DNA from: Thermoanaerobacterium sp. PSU-2
Lineage (GTDB): Bacteria; Bacillota; Thermoanaerobacteria; Thermoanaerobacterales; Thermoanaerobacteraceae
Length of the DNA: 64,000 bases
Direction of reading: 5' to 3'
Assembly (NCBI RefSeq): GCF_002102475.1
Contig: NZ_MSQD01000002.1
Location: forward strand, 62,001 to 126,000
Shown here: positions 16,721 to 24,966 of the stretch, piece by piece
Position numbering within the stretch: the first letter of the stretch is position 1
How the letters are laid out: every line of letters begins with the position of its first letter
The notes under the pieces: generated by a model
Seen by the model: the letters and a program-made list of their open reading frames with translations, nothing else
Told to the model about the DNA's origin: nothing
Databases searched by the model: none
Translations under genes and position numbers: made by a program

Positions 16721-18319
16721 TCAGTCTGGAAATAGCTCATCGATTTTTTCTTTTTCCATCAATTCTAAAAATGGCTTATCTATAAAATCCGAATCGTCAT
16801 AAGTCGAAATATCTTTATAAAATTCTTGATCGTAGTTTCTCGTTTTAATCACAACAGGCATAGGTACAGCATGTCCCAATATTAAAGCCTGTTGCTTTTG
16901 GTCAAGACTTGCTAATACATTTCTCAATTTCGATGCATTATTTACACCAGATAAAAACGAATTAATGTCGTTATCATCCTCTAATCGACAAGTAATCTTT
17001 GTCCCAATTTGAGACATGACCTCTGAATCAATTTGGGATGTCCTCTGGTCTACAATCAATAAAGTCACATTGTATTTCCTCATTTCCCTTGCTATTTCTC
17101 CCATAGTAGTCTCTTTAGAAATTGAAGGATCTAAAAATCTGTGAGCTTCTTCTATTGTGATGATTAAAGGTATGGGACCTTTTCCATTATTAGCTATAGC
17201 TTCCTCGGATTTTTTTACATACATATCATGTATATGTCTTGTTATGATATTCGCCACAAGCATATAACCTAATGTTGACACATTTCCAAATTCAACAACG
17301 ACATTTATACCATTTTGCAAGTAATCCATTATTTGTTTTATACAATCGTTAGGGACAACCTCCATCAAAAAAGGAAGCTTCGTAAATCTCTCCAACTTTC
17401 TTCTTAAAGCTTGAAGAGAGCTGGCATTAGCACCTATATCTAATGCATATTCATCAATTTCTGAAGCATCTATATTAAGGAAATTATACAGCCAATTGTT
17501 ACCTTCCCTCTTCATTATTTGATAAATACTTTCAATTGCTGTAGTATTTAGATTCAACATGGAATTAAGCAACAAAATATCATCCGGAGTTATCTGATTA
17601 TAGGCAATGTTTAAAACGCCATCAATAGGTACCTGTCTCCTCAAAGAAGATTCTCTATCTAAAGTAAATATTGCAACTTTACTTCCGAATAATTGCTTTA
17701 GCCCTTTTACATACCCGCTATTTTCGCTTTTGGCACCATAACCATATTCATTATGAGCATCAAAAATAAGACTAACTGCTAAATTTGATTTTACTAAACC
17801 AGACAACAATAACCGCGTCAAATACGTTTTTCCAGTTCCAGCTCGGCCAAAAATACCTGTGCTTCTTTCTACTAACCTTTTTAAATTAATACAAATTGGT
17901 ATATTCATTTCAGGCGGTGTACCGATGTAAAAATTTTCTTCTGATGGTTCTCCAAAAACAGCATATATATCTTCTTTATCTGCATCTAATGCATAAGAAC
18001 CATAAGAAGGTATCGATTTTACTGTTAAAGGATTTTTGCTTTCATCTATTTGTATCATAGGTGACAATGTAACGACACCATATACACCGGTACCTTCTAT
18101 TATTTTTTCGTCTATTTCGCTGTCAAAATCTGTTCCACTGATCATTATTTGAGGATTAACAGCCTCATACTTTATATCAGTTACCATGCATAAATATTTG
18201 TTTTTCTTGCCGGTTACTACTATAAAATTGCCAACCTTAACATCTTCTATAATGCTGTCACCTATAAGTTTAACATCTAAACCAGATGAAATAGATCCTC
18301 TAAAAATTTTTCCTTTCAT
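16721..18319 (-). CDS. herA: HerA-type DNA-translocating ATPase
   Basis: Hexameric FtsK/HerA-superfamily ATPase that with NurA drives DNA-end resection. The 532-residue protein starts with a HAS-barrel (about 1-90), then Walker A GRAGTGKT at 158-165, Walker B LIITIEEAH at 385-393 with the typical Glu-Glu pair, an arginine-finger candidate in AREMRKY and sensor LIVDQRTSQ. The C-terminal tail is charged. The ATG overlaps the preceding stop (ATGA) with AGGATG upstream. Context (nurA, sbcD, sbcC) supports the repair role and argues against the HerA proteins of defence systems, which pair with Sir2 or nuclease genes. Confidence 0.93.
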   Translation of the reverse strand: MKGKIFRGSISSGLDVKLIGDSIIEDVKVGNFIVVTGKKNKYLCMVTDIKYEAVNPQIMISGTDFDSEIDEKIIEGTGVYGVVTLSPMIQIDESKNPLTVKSIPSYGSYALDADKEDIYAVFGEPSEENFYIGTPPEMNIPICINLKRLVERSTGIFGRAGTGKTYLTRLLLSGLVKSNLAVSLIFDAHNEYGYGAKSENSGYVKGLKQLFGSKVAIFTLDRESSLRRQVPIDGVLNIAYNQITPDDILLLNSMLNLNTTAIESIYQIMKREGNNWLYNFLNIDASEIDEYALDIGANASSLQALRRKLERFTKLPFLMEVVPNDCIKQIMDYLQNGINVVVEFGNVSTLGYMLVANIITRHIHDMYVKKSEEAIANNGKGPIPLIITIEEAHRFLDPSISKETTMGEIAREMRKYNVTLLIVDQRTSQIDSEVMSQIGTKITCRLEDDNDINSFLSGVNNASKLRNVLASLDQKQQALILGHAVPMPVVIKTRNYDQEFYKDISTYDDSDFIDKPFLELMEKEKIDELFPD

Positions 18320-18891
18320 ATATTACACATCCTTTTTATGGTCACATACCTGTCAAAATCATTCTTTAACAATCTTATCAACTCTTTGCCAACTTCAATC
18401 AAATATGTTTTTTCATCAGAATCGTGAGAATATAAATTCCTTATGGCTGCTGCTATTAATTCATCTTCAATCCCTGTTTTGCTATTTAATATATACTTTA
18501 TGTAATTGAGATTTTCCCTTATACATTTTAAATCACTTTCATCGCAGGGATATGTAAAAGCATGTATTTTAGCTGGTTTAGGTGGAATTAATCCAATATA
18601 CCTGTCTTTTTTATATCCAATTATTTGCACTTCAAAATACGTGTGCATTAATTCAAAAATTTGTGGTTGCTGCATTTTCAACTCTTCTTCAGACAATCCA
18701 AAAGCTACTGGTTTTCTACTTTGGTCATCGCTCATTGTAGAGACATTATATACAATTCCATATATAGTTATATCGTTTGATGTTGTTTTTACAAAACTTC
18801 CAAAGTCAGGACCATCATTTAATTTTATCGATTGACACAAAAATTTCTGCGTACTGGTTTCTATGACTTCACCTATATGATTCTGATTCAT
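18316..18891 (-). CDS. Uncharacterised protein between NurA and HerA, possible stand-alone HAS-barrel
   Basis: I do not recognise a named family with certainty. The 191-residue protein opens with a beta-rich region (about 5-55: IGEVIETSTQKF, PDFGSFVK, IYGIVYNVST) whose pattern resembles the HAS-barrel at the N-terminus of HerA and ATP-synthase subunits. A middle part (YFEVQIIGY, YIGLIPPKPAKIHAF) and an alpha-helical C-terminal half follow. It overlaps both nurA and herA by 4 bp, so all three are likely made in fixed ratio. It may be an adaptor or loader for the HerA-NurA complex; this is inference from position and pattern only. Confidence 0.8.
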   Translation of the reverse strand: MNQNHIGEVIETSTQKFLCQSIKLNDGPDFGSFVKTTSNDITIYGIVYNVSTMSDDQSRKPVAFGLSEEELKMQQPQIFELMHTYFEVQIIGYKKDRYIGLIPPKPAKIHAFTYPCDESDLKCIRENLNYIKYILNSKTGIEDELIAAAIRNLYSHDSDEKTYLIEVGKELIRLLKNDFDRYVTIKRMCNI

Positions 18892-20054
18892 AGAATACTA
18901 CTCCTTTTCCTTTGCGATTTATACGATCGAGATACTTTCAAGCCGCTTCTTACATATAAGTTCGAAAGAATATTATAGAATTGTTCCCTATCTGCGCCAG
19001 TAACAACAGCTTGTTCATGTGCTTCTGACAGTGATATTGGATACCCATTTCCTTTTTTGGCTTGATCATAACATATAAAATGAACTAAATCTAAATTTTT
19101 TCTATCAGTTGCAACCCAGTATGGAATCTCTATTCGTGCAATTTCATTTCCTGTATTTAAATAAAAAAATACAATTTTGTGCTGACCATAGTTTTCTAAA
19201 ATATGGGATGTGCTTAGGAACAACGGAGATCTTTCTCCTTCATTAAGTATTTTCAAAAAAAGATCAGCATCGTTTAACTTGCTTATAGTGCTACAAGGCA
19301 ATTCTTTATCATTTTTCAAATATGGACAATTACTACAATTTACTGGATCTTGTGGACACAGCGATATACGCAACATATTTATAAAATCATTGCTTTTTGG
19401 AGAACTTATATAACCGACAATAGGTGTATCAGATTTTTGTGCATAATCAAAAGTCGCAAGAACACTATCGATTATATTCTGTTCATCAGGTTCCCCCTGT
19501 ACCATCCATTCTATCAGTGTCCCATCAACAAATGCCATCTTATTTTTGCTCTTCATTTTAGAGATACATTCGGAAATTTTTTTATACTCCATTACTGTTC
19601 TCTTAAATGTTATATCCTTAGGAGTAACTAAAGCTTTAACACCTGCATATTCCTTAAATAAATCTTCTTCCTTAAAATACAGATACGGTTCAGATTTTAA
19701 TTCTGCACCTGAATCTTCGCCATAGGTAAATATTACATAACCAATATTTATTAAATAGCACAATCTGATTTCATGTCTATCAGGCATAATTTGTGAGCCA
19801 TCCACTGCAAGTACACTGTAGTCTTTTATAATATCGCTGACAAGATTTGTGCTATTTAAACTTTCAAGAGGAATTGCAGTTAACCAAGATGTTTTGCTGG
19901 ATTTTATCTTTTTTATAAGTTCATCCTCAACACCTTTAGCTTTATCAAATTCATTGATTGCATTCTTTAAATCATTTGATATATTATTAAGCATATTTTT
20001 TTCGCTGCTTATTAATGCATTAAGCAAAGGAATCAACTTAGAACTATTTAACAA
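18888..20054 (-). CDS. nurA: NurA-type DNA end-processing nuclease
   Basis: RNase-H-like-fold nuclease that acts with HerA in resecting double-strand breaks. Numbered from the ATG at 20072, motifs are Asp91 (LAVDGSQIMPDRHE), Asp183 (MAFVDGTLIEW), GYISSPKS, RIEIPYWVA and the C-terminal YPISLSEAHEQAVV. Cys239, 246, 249 and 260 form a compact four-cysteine cluster that could bind Zn or Fe-S. The TTG at 20054 is preferred as start (388 residues) because GAGGAGG lies 9 nt before it, while the ATG at 20072 lacks a ribosome site. It directly follows recX. Confidence 0.9.
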   Translation of the reverse strand: MLNSSKLIPLLNALISSEKNMLNNISNDLKNAINEFDKAKGVEDELIKKIKSSKTSWLTAIPLESLNSTNLVSDIIKDYSVLAVDGSQIMPDRHEIRLCYLINIGYVIFTYGEDSGAELKSEPYLYFKEEDLFKEYAGVKALVTPKDITFKRTVMEYKKISECISKMKSKNKMAFVDGTLIEWMVQGEPDEQNIIDSVLATFDYAQKSDTPIVGYISSPKSNDFINMLRISLCPQDPVNCSNCPYLKNDKELPCSTISKLNDADLFLKILNEGERSPLFLSTSHILENYGQHKIVFFYLNTGNEIARIEIPYWVATDRKNLDLVHFICYDQAKKGNGYPISLSEAHEQAVVTGADREQFYNILSNLYVRSGLKVSRSYKSQRKRSSIL

Positions 20055-20055
20055 T

Positions 20056-20655
20056 CTAATAAACCTCCTCATCTGAGAGGACTTTATTTATGTCTTCGAT
20101 TTTAAATCCCTTTCTGTATAGATAATTTTTGATTTTTAACTTATCATTTGTGGAAATACTTTTTTTTCTAATTAATTTTTGAATTACTTCTACTTCATTA
20201 TCATATAGTTCAAAAAGTTTAAGCTCAACTAAAGAAGGTTCTACTCCCTTTCTTATAAGTTCATTGTAAATCCTATACTTGCTAAAAAGGCGATCTTTCT
20301 TTTCTTTTACGTATACCTCTGCGTAATATTCATCATCCAAATAATGCAAATCTATAAGCTTATTTACGACATCACTAATTACAGAATCGCTATATCCTTT
20401 TAAGCGAAGTTTCTCACATAGCTCTTTTTTTGTTTTCATAGCATAAGATAAAATTCTAATAGCATCGTTATATGCATTTTTAAACGTCAAGTAGTTTACA
20501 TAATAATTATATTGTTCATTATCAATTTCAACGCCGCTCTCTAAATTAAACATTTCTTTTTCTTCATAAGAAACTGAAAAAGCGTATTTATCATCTATAT
20601 AAACGTTGAATCGCATATTATCTTTTTTTTGTTTTTCTATATTTGTTATCTTCAT
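20056..20655 (-). CDS. recX: Regulatory protein RecX
   Basis: Modulator that binds RecA filaments and limits their activity. The 199-residue protein has the three-helix repeats of the family: AIRILSYAMKTKKELCEKLRLKG, then LIDLHYLDDEYYAEVYV and KSISTNDKLKIKNYLYRKGF. AAAGGTGATTGA precedes the ATG. It lies 40 bp after recA with a short terminator-like hairpin between them, so its level is probably lower than that of RecA. It is followed at once by nurA. Confidence 0.94.
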   Translation of the reverse strand: MKITNIEKQKKDNMRFNVYIDDKYAFSVSYEEKEMFNLESGVEIDNEQYNYYVNYLTFKNAYNDAIRILSYAMKTKKELCEKLRLKGYSDSVISDVVNKLIDLHYLDDEYYAEVYVKEKKDRLFSKYRIYNELIRKGVEPSLVELKLFELYDNEVEVIQKLIRKKSISTNDKLKIKNYLYRKGFKIEDINKVLSDEEVY

Positions 20656-20672
20656 TCAATCACCTTTTATAG

Positions 20673-20695
20673 AAAAATAACCCTCTACAGGGTTA
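20673..20695 (-). terminator. Intercistronic hairpin between recA and recX
   Basis: TAACCCT and AGGGTTA form a 7-bp stem with loop GTAG, followed by TTTTT on the - strand, starting next to the recA stop. A short stem suggests partial termination, reducing expression of recX and everything after it relative to recA. Confidence 0.75.
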
Positions 20696-21727
20696 CTAAT
20701 CTTGTTCAACTTCATCATCGATGACAGATTTTTTTGTTGTCACCAAAAGGTTGAAATTTTCTCTGATTTTGTTTTCTATCTCATCAGCAATTGCTTTGTT
20801 TTCCTTCAAATATTGTTTTGCATTTTCTCTGCCTTGTCCAAGCCTTATGTCACCATATGAATACCATGCACCACTTTTATCAATTATATCGATACTTGAA
20901 GCCAAATCTAAAATGCTTCCTTCTCTCGATATGCCTTCTCCATACATAATGTCGAATTCTGCTTGTTTAAATGGTGGCGCAACCTTATTTTTTACGACCT
21001 TTACCCGAGTTCTGTTTCCTACAATATCATTACCTTGTTTTATGCCATCCACTTTTCTTACATCTAGACGAATCGTAGAATAAAATTTTAATGCCCTTCC
21101 ACCAGGTGTTGTTTCGGGATTTCCAAACATTACGCCAACTTTTTCTCTCAACTGATTTATAAATACAGCTACAGATTTTGTTTTGCTTATGACACCAGAT
21201 AACTTTCTTAAAGCTTGCGACATAAGCCTTGCTTGAAGTCCAACATGTGCATCGCCCATGTCTCCATCTATCTCTGCTTTCGGTACGAGAGCAGCTACAG
21301 AGTCAATAACAATCACATCTACAGCGCCACTTCGAACTAAAGCTTCGACAATTTCAAGAGCCTGTTCACCAGTGTCCGGTTGAGAAACCAGCAAATTATC
21401 TATATTGACACCTACATTTTTAGCATACACAGGATCTAAAGCGTGTTCAGCATCTATAAAAGCACCTGTGCCTCCCAATTTCTGAGCCTCAGCTAATATA
21501 TGTAATGCAATTGTCGTCTTGCCTGAAGACTCTGGACCAAATATTTCTATTATTCTTCCCCTTGGAACTCCCCCAACTCCTAAAGCTATGTCTAAATCTA
21601 TAGAGCCAGTTGAAATCACATCGATATTAAGCTTGCTATTATCGCCAAGTCTCATTATGGAACCTTTCCCAAATTGTCTTTCAATTTGGCTTATGGCCAT
21701 ATCTAGGGCTTTTTGCTTTTCTATCAT
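20696..21727 (-). CDS. recA: Recombinase RecA
   Basis: Strand-exchange ATPase and co-protease for LexA. The 343-residue protein has Walker [10 protein letters not shown] at 64-72, [12 protein letters not shown] (Walker B), the loop L2 region [21 protein letters not shown] and [13 protein letters not shown]. Length is normal. The ATG at 21727 follows GGGAGGAG; an in-frame ATG at 21769 lies inside the promoter and is rejected. It leads a block of repair genes through to sbcC. The acidic C-terminal tail is short. Confidence 0.98.
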   Translation of the reverse strand: MIEKQKALDMAISQIERQFGKGSIMRLGDNSKLNIDVISTGSIDLDIALGVGGVPRGRIIEIFGPESSGKTTIALHILAEAQKLGGTGAFIDAEHALDPVYAKNVGVNIDNLLVSQPDTGEQALEIVEALVRSGAVDVIVIDSVAALVPKAEIDGDMGDAHVGLQARLMSQALRKLSGVISKTKSVAVFINQLREKVGVMFGNPETTPGGRALKFYSTIRLDVRKVDGIKQGNDIVGNRTRVKVVKNKVAPPFKQAEFDIMYGEGISREGSILDLASSIDIIDKSGAWYSYGDIRLGQGRENAKQYLKENKAIADEIENKIRENFNLLVTTKKSVIDDEVEQD

Positions 21728-21740
21728 AATTTCTCCTCCC

Positions 21741-21797
21741 GCCAAAATTCGGCAATATTCATAATTCAATTATATATTAGTAACATTCAATAGTCAA
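21741..21797 (-). promoter_or_regulatory. recA promoter with a downstream inverted repeat
   Basis: TTGACT (21797-21792) and TATAAT (21774-21769) on the - strand are 17 bp apart; the -35 overlaps the last codons of cinA. An imperfect palindrome (GCCGAATTTTGGC, 21753-21741) lies in the predicted leader next to the ribosome site and could be an operator. No GAAC-N4-GTTY site like that at lexA is visible here. Confidence 0.75.
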
Positions 21798-23031
21798 TTT
21801 TTAAACCGCTTAAATGTCTTCTAAGCATATCTAAAGCATTCATGGCAGAATTTAATCTTATTTTGTCTCTATTTCCATTTGAAATTATTTTTTTTATGTG
21901 TACCGCATCTTTATATGCTAAACCTATATAGACTAAGCCAACAGGTTTATTTGGCGTACCACCGCTGGGACCGGCTATACCTGTAATAGATAAACCGTAA
22001 TCTGTTTTTGCAATATCTTTTACATTGACAGCCATTTCCCTAGCGGTTTCTTCGCTAACTGCTCCATACTTTTCTATGGTGTTTTTAGATACACCTAAAA
22101 TTTCTTCTTTTGACTCGTTACTGTACGTTATAGCTCCAAATTTAAATATTTCAGACGCACCTGGTATATCAGTGATTTTTTTAGATAACAATCCACCCGT
22201 ACATGATTCAGCAGTAGAAAGTGTGAGATTTTTTGTCTTTAATAAGTTTAAAACTACAGATTCCAATGTATCATCATCTACTCCAAAAATGTATTCGCCT
22301 AAAAGCTTTTTTATATTTTTTTCATATTCATCAATCATGTTTTTTGCTTTTAGAGGATCATCTGATTTTGCAGTTATTCTCAACGTGACAATTCCATTTC
22401 CAACAAGTGGAGCAACAGTAGGGTTCTGTGACACAAGCAAATTATTTACCATCTCATCAACTTGTGATTCACTAATGCCAAACATCTTTATTACTTTAGA
22501 AACAATTATTTCATCGCTTAGAGGCTTTAGATATGAATACACATAGTTTTTAAATATAGGTATTAATTCCGCTGGTGGACCAGGTAAAACAACTACTATA
22601 TTTTTGTTTTTTTCTATAATGAAACCAGGAGCTGTACCATTGTCATTTGGTAAAATTTTAGCCCCTTCCGGGAATAAAGCCTGCTTGTAATTATTTTGAG
22701 TTAAATTTCTTTTTGACCTTTCAAAATATGATTGAATTTTAAGCTTTGTGTCAATGTCTTCAATAAGCCTTAATGAAAAAAACTCAGCAACAGTTTCCTT
22801 TGTTAAATCGTCTATTGTCGGTCCTAAACCACCTGTTAAAATTATCAAATCAGAACGTTCTGAAGCAATTTTAAGGCACTCTAAAAGTCTACTTTTATTG
22901 TCACCTACATTTGTTTGAAAATAAACATCTATTCCAAGTGTAGTTAACATCTCAGATATAAATTTTGAATTTGTGTTAGCAATTTGCCCTAAAAGAAGCT
23001 CTGTACCAACAGATATTATCTCACATTTCAT
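21787..23031 (-). CDS. cinA: CinA family competence/damage-inducible protein
   Basis: Two-domain protein: N-terminal molybdopterin-binding-like domain (about 1-170, ISVGTELLLGQIANTNS, TGGLGPTIDDLTKE, LPGPPAEL) linked to pyrophosphatase activity, and C-terminal NMN-amidohydrolase domain (about 255-410, STAESCTGGLLSKKIT, GAVSEETAREMA, GIAGPSGGTPNKPVG). Full length, 414 residues. GAGAAGGTG precedes the ATG at 23031; an upstream GTG lies within that site. The order pgsA-cinA-recA is the same as in Bacillus and many Firmicutes. Confidence 0.95.
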   Translation of the reverse strand: MKCEIISVGTELLLGQIANTNSKFISEMLTTLGIDVYFQTNVGDNKSRLLECLKIASERSDLIILTGGLGPTIDDLTKETVAEFFSLRLIEDIDTKLKIQSYFERSKRNLTQNNYKQALFPEGAKILPNDNGTAPGFIIEKNKNIVVVLPGPPAELIPIFKNYVYSYLKPLSDEIIVSKVIKMFGISESQVDEMVNNLLVSQNPTVAPLVGNGIVTLRITAKSDDPLKAKNMIDEYEKNIKKLLGEYIFGVDDDTLESVVLNLLKTKNLTLSTAESCTGGLLSKKITDIPGASEIFKFGAITYSNESKEEILGVSKNTIEKYGAVSEETAREMAVNVKDIAKTDYGLSITGIAGPSGGTPNKPVGLVYIGLAYKDAVHIKKIISNGNRDKIRLNSAMNALDMLRRHLSGLKIDY

Positions 23032-23044
23032 AAAATGCACCTTC

Positions 23045-23581
23045 TCATCCTAAAATTATGTTTCTACATTTTACAACATAATCAATTCCAGAATAAACTG
23101 TAAAAAATAGCGCTAAGTACACAGCTATAGTCGAAAATGGAAAAAACACATATTCAAATGGATAATTATTTAACATCAGTGATATTATAGCGATGATTTG
23201 AAATGTCGTCTTATATTTGCCAAGATTGCTGGCTGCGATTACAACCCCTTTATCTGCTCCAACCGCTCTTAATCCAGTTATTATAAATTCCCTGCAAAGA
23301 ATAACTATGACGATCCAACTTTGTATGCGATTTAGTTGTATTAAGACGATTAAAGCAGATGAAACCATAATTTTATCTACAAGAGGATCCATAAACTTAC
23401 CTAAATTTGTAATTTGATTGTATTTTCTTGCTATATATCCATCTAACTTGTCAGTTAACGAAGCAACTAAAAATAAAGAAGCTGCAATTATGTTTGAGTA
23501 TTTAATTCCTGACAACATTACTATTATAAAAAAAGGAACTAAAATCAATCTTGCAATTGTAATCTTATTTGCTGCGTTCAC
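23045..23581 (-). CDS. pgsA: CDP-diacylglycerol-glycerol-3-phosphate 3-phosphatidyltransferase
   Basis: Integral membrane enzyme making phosphatidylglycerol phosphate. The CDP-alcohol phosphotransferase motif is complete: Asp44, Asp47-Gly48, Ala51-Arg52, Gly61, Asp65 and Asp69. The 178-residue protein has several hydrophobic helices (about 8-28, 31-42, 73-95, 125-170). Its ATG overlaps the rimO stop by 4 bp, and cinA follows after 13 bp, so rimO-pgsA-cinA form one unit. Confidence 0.95.
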   Translation of the reverse strand: MNAANKITIARLILVPFFIIVMLSGIKYSNIIAASLFLVASLTDKLDGYIARKYNQITNLGKFMDPLVDKIMVSSALIVLIQLNRIQSWIVIVILCREFIITGLRAVGADKGVVIAASNLGKYKTTFQIIAIISLMLNNYPFEYVFFPFSTIAVYLALFFTVYSGIDYVVKCRNIILG

Positions 23582-24891
23582 AACAACTCCCCCATTAGAT
23601 CATAATCAAAAGCTTTTGTGATCTTGACCTTAGCAAAATCGCCAATGCTTAACTTCTTATGCGACTTAAAAAACGTCATTCCATCAATATCCGGAGCATC
23701 AATATAGCTTCTTCCATAATAAAGTCCATCTTTTTGTCCTTCCACCACTACTTCAAATTCACTGCCAATTAATCTCTTGTTATATTCAAGCGATATATTC
23801 TTTTGCAAAAGCATTATCTCATTATATCTTTTTTGCTTAATTTGTTCTGAAATTTGATTCTGCATATCATAAGCTTCAGTATCTTCCTCTCTGGAATATG
23901 TGAATACACCTAATTTATTAAACTTTTTCTCTACAATAAAATTTTTTAAATCGGCGAATTCATTCTCTGTTTCCCCTGGAAAACCAACAATAAACGTTGT
24001 TCTAATTATCATTCCAGGAATAGATTTAAGCTTTTCAATTGTATCTTCAATCTTTTTTCTCGTTGTATTTCTTTTCATTCGTCTTAAAACTTCATCATTT
24101 GAATGTTGCAACGGTATATCTATATATTTTAACACTTTTTCATTTGTCTTTATCTCATCAATAAGTTCATCTGTAATGCTGTCTGGATATGCATACAGTA
24201 TTCTAATCCATTTTATTCCACTTATGTTTGCCAACTTCCTCAATAAAGTCGGCAACATGTATTTATTGTAGATATCAATGCCATACTTTGTTGTGTCTTG
24301 AGCAATTAATATTAACTCTTTGACACCATTTTCAGCTAATATCTTTGCTTCATTGAGCAAATCTTCCATTTTGACACTTCTGTAACGCCCTCTCAATTTT
24401 GGTATGATGCAGAATGAACACTTATTATTACATCCTTCTGAGATCTTCAAATATGCGTAATGTTTTGGCGTGCTTAATATTCTTGGTGAGTCTTTATCGT
24501 CCAATTCGTTTGCATGCCCATATTCTAAGATTCGCTTCCCCTTCAATGTATCTTCAATTACATCTGCAATTTTCAAAAAATCGCCAGTGCCTATTACAGC
24601 ATCCAATTCAGGAAGACTTTTTAAAAGTTCATCTTTATATCTTTCTGATAAGCATCCAGATGCAATTAAAGATTTTAATCTCTTTTTCTTCAATTTGCCC
24701 ATTTCTAGTATATAATCGATAGATTCTCTTTTTGCACTTTCGATGAATCCACATGTATTTATAATCAAAACGTCAGCATCATTTTCATTATTTACTATAT
24801 TAAATCCTTTTTCCTTTATTATTCCTAACATTTTCTCTGAGTCAACGATATTTTTCGCACATCCAAGAGATATTATTCCGACATTTACCAT
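23578..24891 (-). CDS. rimO: Ribosomal protein S12 methylthiotransferase RimO
   Basis: Radical-SAM enzyme that methylthiolates Asp of ribosomal protein S12. The 437-residue protein has the UPF0004 N-terminal domain with Cys ligands ([28 protein letters not shown]), the radical-SAM cluster CNNKCSFC, and a C-terminal TRAM domain. RimO rather than MiaB is indicated by [20 protein letters not shown] and the ASGCLSERY segment. The ATG at 24891 follows GGAAGGAG; earlier in-frame codons encode an unlikely hydrophobic leader and are rejected. Confidence 0.94.
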   Translation of the reverse strand: MVNVGIISLGCAKNIVDSEKMLGIIKEKGFNIVNNENDADVLIINTCGFIESAKRESIDYILEMGKLKKKRLKSLIASGCLSERYKDELLKSLPELDAVIGTGDFLKIADVIEDTLKGKRILEYGHANELDDKDSPRILSTPKHYAYLKISEGCNNKCSFCIIPKLRGRYRSVKMEDLLNEAKILAENGVKELILIAQDTTKYGIDIYNKYMLPTLLRKLANISGIKWIRILYAYPDSITDELIDEIKTNEKVLKYIDIPLQHSNDEVLRRMKRNTTRKKIEDTIEKLKSIPGMIIRTTFIVGFPGETENEFADLKNFIVEKKFNKLGVFTYSREEDTEAYDMQNQISEQIKQKRYNEIMLLQKNISLEYNKRLIGSEFEVVVEGQKDGLYYGRSYIDAPDIDGMTFFKSHKKLSIGDFAKVKITKAFDYDLMGELL

Positions 24892-24966
24892 TTGAAGCTC
24901 CTTCCTTAACCTTTTTGTATTTACAAAGAAAAGTATATACCATATAAACCACATTGTAAAGAAATA

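Noticed and set aside
16721..18319. HerA as part of an anti-phage defence system
   Set aside because: The neighbours are NurA, SbcD, SbcC, RecX and RecA, with no Sir2, DUF4297 or toxin-like nuclease, so DNA repair fits better.
21741..21753. Canonical LexA box at recA
   Set aside because: GCCGAATTTTGGC is palindromic but lacks GAAC-N4-GTTY; kept only as a possible operator.
20696..21769. recA starting at ATG 21769
   Set aside because: The codon lies in the -10 element; GGGAGGAG directs initiation at 21727, giving the normal RecA N-terminus.
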